A DNA stretch of 64,000 nucleotides from Melittangium boletus DSM 14713 (GTDB lineage: Bacteria > Myxococcota > Myxococcia > Myxococcales > Myxococcaceae). Shown one piece after another: positions 50,569 through 59,500 of this stretch; within the stretch, counting starts at the first letter, position 1; every line of letters begins with the position of its first letter. Below the pieces are notes generated by a model. That model searched no databases and was not told where the DNA came from. It was given only the letters and a program-made list of their open reading frames with translations. The position numbers were made by a program, and so were the translations under genes. The stretch lies in contig NZ_CP022163.1 of assembly GCF_002305855.1 (NCBI RefSeq), positions 6,448,292-6,512,291 of the forward strand, read 5' to 3'.

Positions 50569-51546
50569 GTGCGTCATCTCCTGAAGAACCTGGGCCTCTA
50601 TGCGCTCGCCGCCTGGGCCTCGCTCACGCTCAATTTCCTCATCCCCCGGATGATGCCGGGAGATCCCGCCTCGGCGATGTTCGCGCGCTTCGCCGGTCAG
50701 CTCCAGCCGGAGGCCATCGCGGCATTGCGCGAGGCATTTGGTTTCACGAACGAGCCGCTGTGGAACCAATACCTCACGTATGGCGCCAACATCCTGCAGG
50801 GCAACCTGGGCCTGTCCGTGGCCTACTTCCCCGCGACGGTGACGGAGGTGATCGGCACGGGTCTGGGTTGGACGCTCCTGCTGTCGGGCGTGGGAGTGAT
50901 CATCAGCTTCTTGTTGGGCACGCTGCTCGGGGTGATCGCCACCTGGCGGCGCGGCGGCTGGCTGGACTCCTCGCTCCCCCCGATGTTGAGCTTCCTCGGT
51001 GCCTTCCCGTACTTCTGGCTCGCGATGATGCTCCTCTACGGGCTTGGCTTCTCGCTCGGGGCGTTTCCCCTGCGCCACGCCTACAGCGACATGCTGGAGC
51101 CCTCGCTGAGTGGTGAGTTCCTCTTGAGCGTCGCCGAGCACATGGTGCTGCCCGTGACGTCGATCGTGATCGCCTCGTTGGGCGGCTGGATGCTCGGGAT
51201 GCGCAGCACCATGGTGGGCGTCCTGTCCGAGGACTACATCAGCCTGGCGAACGCCAAGGGTCTGTCTCAGCTGCGCATCATGTTCCACTACGCCGCGCGC
51301 AATGCCCTGCTGCCGAACATCACCAGCTTCGGTATGGCGCTCGGGTTCGTGCTCTCCGGCTCGTTGTTGACCGAGATCGTGTTCTCCTACCCTGGCCAGG
51401 GCTACCTGCTCATCCAGGCGGTGCGCAATCAGGACTATCCCCTCATGCAGGGCATCTTCCTGACCATCACCCTGGCCGTGCTGGCGGCGAACCTGCTCGT
51501 GGACATCCTCTACATCTGGCTCGATCCCAGGACGCGCGCGCGCTGA
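50569..51546 (+). CDS. Opp/Dpp-type ABC transporter permease (first)
   Basis: The 325-residue protein starts at a GTG with GGGAG upstream. It has six membrane helices and the OppB/DppB landmarks PRMMPGDPASAMF, NLGLSVAYFP, SFLGAFPYFWLAMMLLYGL and the EAA loop DYISLANAKGLSQLRIMFHYAARNALLP. Such permeases form the pore of peptide- or oligosaccharide-importing ABC systems in the cytoplasmic membrane. It heads a five-gene run. No binding-protein gene precedes it. Confidence 0.92.
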   Translation: MRHLLKNLGLYALAAWASLTLNFLIPRMMPGDPASAMFARFAGQLQPEAIAALREAFGFTNEPLWNQYLTYGANILQGNLGLSVAYFPATVTEVIGTGLGWTLLLSGVGVIISFLLGTLLGVIATWRRGGWLDSSLPPMLSFLGAFPYFWLAMMLLYGLGFSLGAFPLRHAYSDMLEPSLSGEFLLSVAEHMVLPVTSIVIASLGGWMLGMRSTMVGVLSEDYISLANAKGLSQLRIMFHYAARNALLPNITSFGMALGFVLSGSLLTEIVFSYPGQGYLLIQAVRNQDYPLMQGIFLTITLAVLAANLLVDILYIWLDPRTRAR

Positions 51547-51571
51547 CGGGGAACAAAGGCGGGAACCTGGA

Positions 51572-52558
51572 ATGCAAGCCGCGAATCAAGGTGTGAGTGT
51601 TCAGCCGGGGGAGGGGGCCGTCGCCGTGAAGGCGGCGCGCCGTCCGCGCTCGGGATTCTTCTGGCAGTTGATCAGCAACCGCAAGGCGGCCGTGGGCGTG
51701 GGGCTCGTGACCTTCTTCCTGCTGCTCGCGATCTTCGGTCCGTTCCTCACGGAGGATCCGTCCGCGTTCGTGAGCGCCCCGCACCAGCCGCCGTCGTCCG
51801 AGTATCTGCTCGGGACGACGGGGCAGGGACAGGACGTGCTCGCGCAGACGATCGCGGGTGCGCGCACCTCCCTCACGGTGGGCTTCCTGGCGGGACTGGC
51901 CGTCATGGTGATCGGCGCGATCATCGGGATGGCATCGGGTTTCCTCGGAGGGTGGGTCGACAGCGTCCTGTCGCTGTTCACCAACGTGTTCCTCATCATC
52001 CCCGGCCTGCCCATGGCCGTGGTGATCGCCGCCTACCTGCGGCCCGGTCCGGTCACGATCGGCATCGTGCTGGTCATCACTGGCTGGGCCTGGAACGCGC
52101 GCGTGCTGCGCTCCCAGGTGCTCTCCCTGCGCGAGAAGGACTTCGTGTCCGCCGCGATCGTGAGCGGTGAGGGCCGCATGCGCATCATCTTCCGGGAGAT
52201 CCTCCCCAACATGACGTCGTTGCTGATGAGCGGCTTCATCTCCGCCACCGTCTACGCGATTGGCGCCCAGGTGGGGCTCGAGTTCCTGGGCATTGGCGAC
52301 GTGGGCGTCGTCACCTGGGGCACCAACCTGTACTGGGCGAGCAACAACGCGGCGCTCTTGACGGGGGCGTGGTGGACGGTGGTGCCCACGGGCTTGTGCG
52401 TGGCGCTCGTCGGGTTCGCGCTCGTGCTCGTCAACTTCGGAATCGACGAGATCACCAACCCGCGCCTGCGCTCGGATCGCTCGTGGACGCGGATGCTCAA
52501 GAGCCACAAACTCAAAGAGGGGCTCACGACCCCGGTGGTGAGACGCCTTGGACAATAA
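51572..52558 (+). CDS. Opp/Dpp-type ABC transporter permease (second)
   Basis: The 328-residue protein is the DppC/OppC partner. It has a cytoplasmic N terminus, about six membrane helices, GTTGQGQDVLAQTIAGARTSL near the start of the permease domain and the EAA loop SLREKDFVSAAIVSGEGRMRIIFREILPN. It starts 25 bp after the first permease and overlaps the next gene by 11 bp, so the operon is tight. A GHH-type glycine-rich helix near IGMASGFLGGWVD is typical. Confidence 0.92.
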   Translation: MQAANQGVSVQPGEGAVAVKAARRPRSGFFWQLISNRKAAVGVGLVTFFLLLAIFGPFLTEDPSAFVSAPHQPPSSEYLLGTTGQGQDVLAQTIAGARTSLTVGFLAGLAVMVIGAIIGMASGFLGGWVDSVLSLFTNVFLIIPGLPMAVVIAAYLRPGPVTIGIVLVITGWAWNARVLRSQVLSLREKDFVSAAIVSGEGRMRIIFREILPNMTSLLMSGFISATVYAIGAQVGLEFLGIGDVGVVTWGTNLYWASNNAALLTGAWWTVVPTGLCVALVGFALVLVNFGIDEITNPRLRSDRSWTRMLKSHKLKEGLTTPVVRRLGQ

Positions 52559-53525
52559 GACTTCCGCGCAACCGCTGCTCTCGGTCCGCGATCTCCGCGT
52601 GGAGTACATGACGCCCGGCGGCTCGGTGTGCGCCGTGGACGGAGTGTCGTTCGACATCGGCCGGGGCGAGGTGTTGGGGCTCGCGGGCGAGTCGGGCAGT
52701 GGCAAGTCGACCGCGGCCCAGGCCCTGCTCCGGCTGTTGCGCCCGCCCGCGGTCATCACCGGCGGCCAGGTGCTCTTCGAGGGCGAGGACGTGCTCTCGA
52801 TGAACGACGCGCAGTTGCGTGCCTTCCGCTGGCGGAAGATCTCGTTCGTCTTCCAGAGCGCGATGAACGCGCTCAACCCGGTGCTCACCATTGGCGAGCA
52901 GATCGCCGATGCCATTCAGGCCCACCGTCCGGTGAAGAAGGCGGAAGCGTTCGACCGGGCCGCCTCGCTCCTCAAGCTCGTGGGCATCGACAGCTCGCGG
53001 CTGTCCAGCTTCCCGCACCAGTTGTCCGGCGGCATGCGGCAGCGCGTGGTGATCGCCATCGCGCTCGCGCTCGATCCGCCGCTGATGATCATGGACGAGC
53101 CGACGACGGCGCTCGATGTCGTCGTGCAGAAGGAAATCCTGCAGCAGATCACCGAGCTCAAGAACAAGATCGGCTTCTCCATCTTGTTCATCACGCATGA
53201 TCTCTCGCTCCTGATGGAGTTCTCCACGCGCATCGCCATCCTCTACGCGGGACGGCTCGTGGAGGTGGCCTCCGCGAAGGAGCTGTTCCATTCACCCAAG
53301 CACCCGTACACGCGGGGGTTGTTGAACTCCGCGCCCTCGCTCCGGGGACCGCGCGGCAAGCTCGTGGGCATTCCGGGTTCGCCGCCGGACCTGCGCGCGC
53401 TTCCCCCGGGCTGCCGGTTCCATCCCCGGTGTCCCGAGGCGATGGCCCACTGCCGCAGTGACGTGCCCGATGTGCGCACGTTCGGTCCCGATCACCTCAG
53501 CGTCTGTCACCTGCACTCCCGATGA
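52548..53525 (+). CDS. Opp/Dpp-type ABC transporter ATPase (first)
   Basis: The 325-residue protein starts at a TTG within the previous gene. It has Walker A GESGSGKST, the signature LSGGMRQRV and Walker B LMIMDEP, plus the C-terminal oligopeptide-transporter extension with CRFHPRCPEAMAHC, a possible iron-sulfur or zinc cluster as in DppD/OppD. It supplies ATP-driven energy for import. It overlaps the second ATPase gene by 4 bp (ATGA). Confidence 0.92.
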   Translation: MDNKTSAQPLLSVRDLRVEYMTPGGSVCAVDGVSFDIGRGEVLGLAGESGSGKSTAAQALLRLLRPPAVITGGQVLFEGEDVLSMNDAQLRAFRWRKISFVFQSAMNALNPVLTIGEQIADAIQAHRPVKKAEAFDRAASLLKLVGIDSSRLSSFPHQLSGGMRQRVVIAIALALDPPLMIMDEPTTALDVVVQKEILQQITELKNKIGFSILFITHDLSLLMEFSTRIAILYAGRLVEVASAKELFHSPKHPYTRGLLNSAPSLRGPRGKLVGIPGSPPDLRALPPGCRFHPRCPEAMAHCRSDVPDVRTFGPDHLSVCHLHSR

Positions 53526-54544
53526 CGATCCGCGATCCGCAGCGCCCGGCACTCCTCGAGGTCAGGGGTCTCAGCAAGTATTTCCACGTGGGCCAGGGCT
53601 TCAAGCCGAAGCAGTTGCGAGCCCTCCAGGACATCTCCTTCACCCTCGGTGAGCGGGAGGTCATCGCGCTCGTGGGGGAGTCTGGCAGTGGCAAGAGCAC
53701 CATCGCGCGGTTGATCGCGCGGCTGATGCCCGTGTCGGGAGGGAAGATCTTCTTCCAGGGCCGGGACATCCTCGACGCGGAGCCGCGCGAGGCGTCTCGC
53801 GACTACCGCTCCCACGTGCAGATGATCTTCCAGGATCCGTTCGGCTCGTTGAACCCGGTCCACACGCTCGGCTACCACCTCGAGCGGCCGCTCCTGCTCC
53901 ATGGCAAGGCCCGGACCGACGCGGAGCTGCGCGATCGCGTGCACGCGCTGCTCTCCACGGTGGACCTGAATCCTGCGGCGGAAGTCGCGGCCAAGTATCC
54001 GCACCAGCTCTCGGGCGGACAGCGGCAGCGCGTGGCGATCGCCCGCGCCCTCGCGCCCGAGCCCTCCATCATCCTGGCGGACGAGCCCATCTCCATGCTC
54101 GATGTGTCCATCCGCGTGGGCGTGCTCAACCTGATGGAGCGCCTCAAGGAGGAGCGAGGCATCTCCTACCTGTACATCACGCATGACCTCGCGAGCGCGC
54201 GCTACTTCGCGGACAGGACGATGGTCCTCTACGCGGGGCAGTTGGTGGAGAGCGCGCCGAGCGAGGAGTTGATGCAGCGTCCCGCGCATCCCTATACGCA
54301 ACTGCTGCTCTCCGCGGTTCCGGATCCGACGGGCTCCATCACGAGCGAGCTGAAGGCCAGGCCCGGGGCACCCGTCTTGATCGATCCTCCTCCGGGCTGT
54401 CCGTTCGCCGCGCGCTGCCCGAACGTCCTGCCCGCGTGCCGAGAGCGGATGCCGGGCCGGACCCAGCTCGACGCTACCCGTTGGGTGCGCTGCCATCTCT
54501 TCGGAGAGGGCGCCCCGGCTGTTCCGGAGAAGGCCGAGGCCTGA
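53522..54544 (+). CDS. Opp/Dpp-type ABC transporter ATPase (second)
   Basis: The 340-residue protein is the DppF/OppF type with Walker A GESGSGKST, signature LSGGQRQRVAIARALAPEP, Walker B IILADEP and the C-terminal CPFAARCPNVLPAC cluster. With the preceding ATPase it forms the heterodimeric engine. It ends 50 bp before the beta-glucosidase gene. Confidence 0.92.
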   Translation: MTIRDPQRPALLEVRGLSKYFHVGQGFKPKQLRALQDISFTLGEREVIALVGESGSGKSTIARLIARLMPVSGGKIFFQGRDILDAEPREASRDYRSHVQMIFQDPFGSLNPVHTLGYHLERPLLLHGKARTDAELRDRVHALLSTVDLNPAAEVAAKYPHQLSGGQRQRVAIARALAPEPSIILADEPISMLDVSIRVGVLNLMERLKEERGISYLYITHDLASARYFADRTMVLYAGQLVESAPSEELMQRPAHPYTQLLLSAVPDPTGSITSELKARPGAPVLIDPPPGCPFAARCPNVLPACRERMPGRTQLDATRWVRCHLFGEGAPAVPEKAEA

Positions 54545-54594
54545 GTCATCCACTCGGCTCTTTCCATCCCCAATCACAGAGGTCCCACACACGA

Positions 54595-55968
54595 ATGGCA
54601 AACATCGGTTTCCCGAAGGGGTTCATCTGGGGTACGGCTACCTCCTCGTATCAGATCGAGGGGGCAGCGAAGGAGGACGGGCGCGGCGAGTCGATCTGGG
54701 ACCGTTTCTCCAAGACGCCTGGAAAGGTGGGGGACGGGACGAATGGCGATGTCGCCTGTGACCACTACCACCGCTTCCGTGACGACATCGCGCTGATGAA
54801 GAGCCTGGGGATGCAGGCCTACCGCTTCTCCATCGCGTGGCCGCGCGTCCTTCCCTCGGGGCGGGGGAAGGTCAACCCGGCGGGGCTCGACTTCTACAAC
54901 CGCCTGGTGGATGCGCTGCTCGAGGCGGGCATCGAGCCCTTCGTGACGCTCTACCACTGGGATCTCCCCCAGGCGTTGCAGGACGAGGGCGGGTGGACCC
55001 AGCGCTCGACCGCGGAGGCCTTCGTCGAGTACTCGGGCGTCGTCGCTCGCTCGCTGGGCGACCGGGTGAAGAAGTGGATCACCCACAACGAGCCGTGGTG
55101 CACGAGCATGCTCGGGTACGAGAAGGGCATCCACGCTCCCGGCATCAAGGACTTCCGCTCGGCGCTCGCCGCGAGCCATCACGTGCTGCTCTCGCACGGG
55201 TGGGCCGTGCCGGTGATCCGCGCCGCGAGTCCGGGCTCCCAGGTGGGCATCACGCTCAACCTGTCCCCCGCCGAGGCCGCCTCGCCGAGCGCCGCCGACT
55301 ACGACGCCTTCCGGAACCACGACGGCTACTTCAACCGCTGGTTCCTGGATCCACTCTACGGGCGTCACTACCCGGCGGACATGGTCGCGGACTACATCAA
55401 GGCGGGCCACCTGCCGGCCGAGGGGCTCACCGTGGTGAAGCCGGGAGACCTCCAGGCCATCGCGGTGCCGTGCGACTTCCTCGGCATCAACTACTACAAC
55501 CGCGCCGTGCTGCGCAGTGACAAGGTGCCCGAGGCCGAGAACCATCCGCGCACGGTGTTCCTCGCTCCCGAGTCCGAGTGGACCGAGATGGGCTGGGAGG
55601 TCCACGCGGACAGCCTCCGGCGGCTCCTCACCCGGCTGCACCTCGACTACGCGCCGGGCAAGCTGTACGTGACGGAGAACGGGGCGAGCTTCTCGACCGG
55701 CCCGGATGCCCAGGGGCGGGTGCGGGATGACAGGCGGCTCGCCTACCTGCGGGACCACTTCCTGGCCGCGCGCAAGGCCATGGACGCGGGCGCGCCGCTG
55801 GCCGGGTACTTCGTGTGGTCACTCCTGGACAACTTCGAGTGGGATCGCGGCTACTCCCAGCGCTTCGGCATGGTCTGGGTCAATTATGAGACCCAGCAGC
55901 GCATCCCCAAGGACAGCGCGCTCTGGTACCGCGACGTCATCAAGGCCAACGCGGTGAGCGAGCCCTGA
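54595..55968 (+). CDS. GH1 family beta-glucosidase
   Basis: I chose the ATG at 54595 (MANIGFPKGFIWGTATSSYQ). The 457-residue protein carries the GH1 signatures: acid/base E166 in THNEPW, nucleophile E361 in VTENGAS, FSIAWPRVLP, and SLLDNFEWDRGYSQRFGMVWV at the end. There is no signal peptide, so it works inside the cell on imported beta-glucosides or cellobiose-type sugars. It follows the ABC ATPase, which suggests that the importer carries beta-linked oligosaccharides. Confidence 0.93.
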   Translation: MANIGFPKGFIWGTATSSYQIEGAAKEDGRGESIWDRFSKTPGKVGDGTNGDVACDHYHRFRDDIALMKSLGMQAYRFSIAWPRVLPSGRGKVNPAGLDFYNRLVDALLEAGIEPFVTLYHWDLPQALQDEGGWTQRSTAEAFVEYSGVVARSLGDRVKKWITHNEPWCTSMLGYEKGIHAPGIKDFRSALAASHHVLLSHGWAVPVIRAASPGSQVGITLNLSPAEAASPSAADYDAFRNHDGYFNRWFLDPLYGRHYPADMVADYIKAGHLPAEGLTVVKPGDLQAIAVPCDFLGINYYNRAVLRSDKVPEAENHPRTVFLAPESEWTEMGWEVHADSLRRLLTRLHLDYAPGKLYVTENGASFSTGPDAQGRVRDDRRLAYLRDHFLAARKAMDAGAPLAGYFVWSLLDNFEWDRGYSQRFGMVWVNYETQQRIPKDSALWYRDVIKANAVSEP

Positions 55969-56051
55969 TTTCACGGTTCGTCCGTTCGCTGGGGGCTCTG
56001 TCCAAGGTTCGGCGTTTCTGACAGGATGGGAGCGTTCTCCTTCCCCCAGGT

Positions 56052-56513
56052 ATGATGGACACCGGTCACAAATCGCCCCCGTCCGATGAGGCGGAATCCA
56101 AGACGGGAGCTTCCCCTTCGGAAGGCCGCAAGGTCCTCGTGGTGGACGACTACGATGATGCCCGGGAGATGTACGCCGAGTACCTCGAATTCCTGGGCTA
56201 CGAGGTCCAGACCGCCCGCAACGGACAGGAAGCGGTCGAGCGTGCCCGGGAGTCCCACCCGGACGTCATCCTGATGGATCTCTCCCTGCCCGTGCTCAGT
56301 GGCTGGGACGCCACGCAATTGCTCAAGACCGACGAGACGACCCGCGACATCCCCGTGATGGCGCTCACCGGCCACGTCTTCGCCTCCTCGTCGGACAAGG
56401 CCCGGGAGGTCGGCTGTGATGCCTTCGTCACCAAGCCGGCCCTTCCCGATACGGTCGCCGATCAGATCCAGGCCCTCCTGCGGAAGACGGGAAGCAAGCC
56501 GCCCTCCCGGTGA
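56052..56513 (+). CDS. single-domain response regulator (REC)
   Basis: The 153-residue protein has one receiver domain: VLVVDDYDDAREM, phospho-acceptor D76 (LMDLSLP), a conserved Thr in ALTGHV and Lys in VTKPALP. A charged 26-residue leader precedes it. It has no output domain. Its TGA overlaps the GTG start of the next gene by 4 bp, so it is probably translationally coupled and a partner of that kinase. Confidence 0.9.
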   Translation: MMDTGHKSPPSDEAESKTGASPSEGRKVLVVDDYDDAREMYAEYLEFLGYEVQTARNGQEAVERARESHPDVILMDLSLPVLSGWDATQLLKTDETTRDIPVMALTGHVFASSSDKAREVGCDAFVTKPALPDTVADQIQALLRKTGSKPPSR

Positions 56514-59500
56514 GCGAGTCTCCGCTTCATCCTCCGGGCCCTGGTGCCCGGGACGAGTGGCACCCGCCTTCCGAGGTCGATGAGTACCGGCTCCTGCGCC
56601 CCCTGGGCAGGGGCCGGACCGGGCGCGTCTACCTCGCCCACGACACGCTGCTGGATCGCACGGTCGCGGTGAAGTTCATCCCCGCGCTCGACGCGGCGGC
56701 CCTGCCGCGCTTCCTCATCGAGGCGCGAGCCGCCGCCCGCATCCAGCACCCCAACGTCGCCACCCTCTACCGCGCGGGTCAGTTCGAGGGGCACCCCTAC
56801 CTCGTCTCCGAGTTCATCCGTGGCACGAGCCTGGACAGGCTGCCTCGCCCCCAGCCGTGGCAGCGCGTCCTGGAGATTGGCGTGGGCCTGGCGCGGGGGC
56901 TCGCCGCCGCCCATCGCCGCAACGTCCTGCACCGGGACATCAAACCCGGCAACGCCATCCTCGAGGAATCCGGCACGGTGAAGCTGCTGGATTTCGGTCT
57001 GGCGAAGATCCTCGACGCGCCCGAGGCGCTTCCCGCCGCGTCCGATGATTCGCGGGATGGGGTGCTTCCTGAAGAGGCGCTGTCCCCGGCGTCACTGGAG
57101 CTGCCCTCGCTCACCCCGGGCACGCTCGTGGGCACGCCCTATTTCATGTCCCCCGAGGCCTGGGCGGCGGAGCCCTCCACGGTGCGCTCGGACCTCTTCT
57201 CCCTGGGGGCGGTGCTCTATGAGCTCGCCGCCGGACGGGGGCCCTTCCGCCATGTTCCTCCACGGGAGCTGGCCCGGACCGTCCAGGAGCAGGACGCACG
57301 TCCCCTGGGAGAGGTCTGTCCGGACGTGGACGCGCGTCTGGCCGCGGTGGTGGACCGCTGCCTGCGCCGCGATCCGCTCGAGCGTTTCGCTTCCGCCGAC
57401 GCGCTATTGGAGGCGCTGGAGGACGTGCGCGCGGGCGACAGCGTCCTGCGCGTGCCCGAGGGCAATCCCTACCGCGGCCTGAATGCCTTCCAGGAGGAAC
57501 ACCGGGCGCTCTTCTTCGGCCGTCAGCGGGAGGTGCGCGCCGTCGTGGAGCGGTTGCGCGCCAATGCCTTCGTGCTCGTCACGGGCGACTCCGGCGTGGG
57601 CAAGTCCTCCCTATGTCTGGCGGGGGTGGTTCCCCTCGTGGTCGAGGGTGCATTGGAGGACGGCTACACCTGGCGCCCGGCGCGGATGGTGCCTGGACGC
57701 CGCCCCGTGGCCACCCTGGCTTCCGTGCTCGCCCCTCATTTCCCGCTCGAGGAAGCGGCCATCGAACGGCTCGCCCGCGAGGAGCCCACCGCGCTGGTCC
57801 GCGCCCTGCGCGCTTCCCTGGGCGAGCACACCCACCAGGGGCTCCTGCTCCACGTGGACCAGTTGGAGGAACTCGTCACCCTGAGCGAGCCGGGGGAGTC
57901 CCTGCTCATGGCGGAGCTGCTCGCGCAGATGGCCTCGGGGCTGGCGGGGGTGCGGCTGTTGGCCACGGTTCGCAGTGACTTCCTCACCCGGTTGGGGGTG
58001 CTTCCCGGACTGGGCGAGGCGCTCTCGCGTGCCCTCTACCTGCTGCGGCCCCTGGGCCGGGAAGAAGTCCGGGAGGTGATCACCGGCCCCGCCCGGCTCA
58101 AGGGCGCCCGCTTCGAGTCCGAGGCCCTCATCACCTCGCTGGTGAACTCGACCCTGAGCGCCGAGGGCAGCCTGCCGTTGCTCCAATTCACCCTGGCGGA
58201 GCTGTGGGAGGCGCGGGACACGGAGCGCGGCCTCATCTCCGCGGCGGCCCTGGAGACGCTCGGCGGGGTGAATGGCGCGCTCGCGCGCTATGCCGACGGC
58301 ATCATCGCCCAGCTGTTGCCGGACCAGCGGGAGGCGGCCCGGCGGCTGCTCATGCGGCTCGTCACGGTGAACAACACCCGCGCCCGCCGCGCCGAGGCCG
58401 AATTGCTGGGCCAGGACCCCGCCGCGCCCGCGGCCCTGGAGGCGCTCATCCGCGCGCGCCTGGTGGTGGCCCGGCGCTCCGAGGAAGGCGCCTCCTTCGA
58501 CATCGCCCACGAGGCGTTGCTCACCGGCTGGCCCACGCTCGCCCAATGGTTGGCGGAGGCCCATGATGCACGCCAGCTCCATGCCCGGCTCGAGCATGCG
58601 GCCTCCGAGTGGGAGCGGTTGGGCCGCTCGCGCGAGGCCCTGTGGGGGGCCCGGCAGCTGGCCGAACTCCAGGCCCATCCCCAGGAGGCGCTCTCCGCGC
58701 GTGAGACGCTCTTCCTGGAGGCCTCGCGTCAGGCCCTGCGCCGGGGCCGGTTCCTCACGCGGGCGTTGGGGGTGGGGTTCGTGGCCTCGCTCGCGCTGGT
58801 GTACGCGGGCCTGCGGGTGAACGCCTGGTACTCCCTGGAGCGGGAGATGCGCGCGCGGATGGAGGAAGCACGGGCGCAACTGACGCACGCGCGCGACCGG
58901 CGTCAGGTGCTGGAGCAGGCCCGGGCGGAGGCGTTGTCCCTCTTCGATGCCGGCCGGTTCGCGGACGCCTCGCCGCGCTGGACCGAGGCGCTGCGGCTCC
59001 AGGGCGACACGGAGCGGGCCTATGGCCGTGCGAGCGACACCTTGGAGAAGGCCCTGGTGCTGGCCCCCGGCCGTGACGAGGTGCGCGAGGCCTTCTCCGC
59101 GGTCCTGTCCGAGCGCGCGGAACTCGCCGAGCGCGCCTTCCGTGCCGGGGATCGGGACGAGCTGCTGCAGCGCCTGGGGCTCTATGACACCCAGGGCACC
59201 TGGCTGGCGCGCTGGACCGCGCCCATGCGCCTGCGCGTGCGCACCCAGCCCGAGGGCGCCAGCGTGTCCCTGGCCCGGTATGAACTCGTGGACGACCAGC
59301 GGGTCCTCTCCCCGGCGAGCCCCCGGGGTCTCACGCCGCTGGAGGGGCTGTCGCTGGAGCGCGGCTCCTGGATGGTGGTGGTGAGCGCGCCCGGGCGCGT
59401 CACGGTGCGCTATCCGTTGCGCGCCGAACCCGGAGCCGAGCGCACCCTGGAGCTCTTCCTGCCCGAGGTGGAGCGGGTCCCCGAGGGCTTCGTCTACGTG

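Noticed and set aside
50520..51116. Plus-strand frame starting at ATG 50520 ahead of the permease
   Set aside because: It lies in another frame over the permease, has low-complexity translation and no binding-protein motif, so it is not the missing substrate-binding gene.
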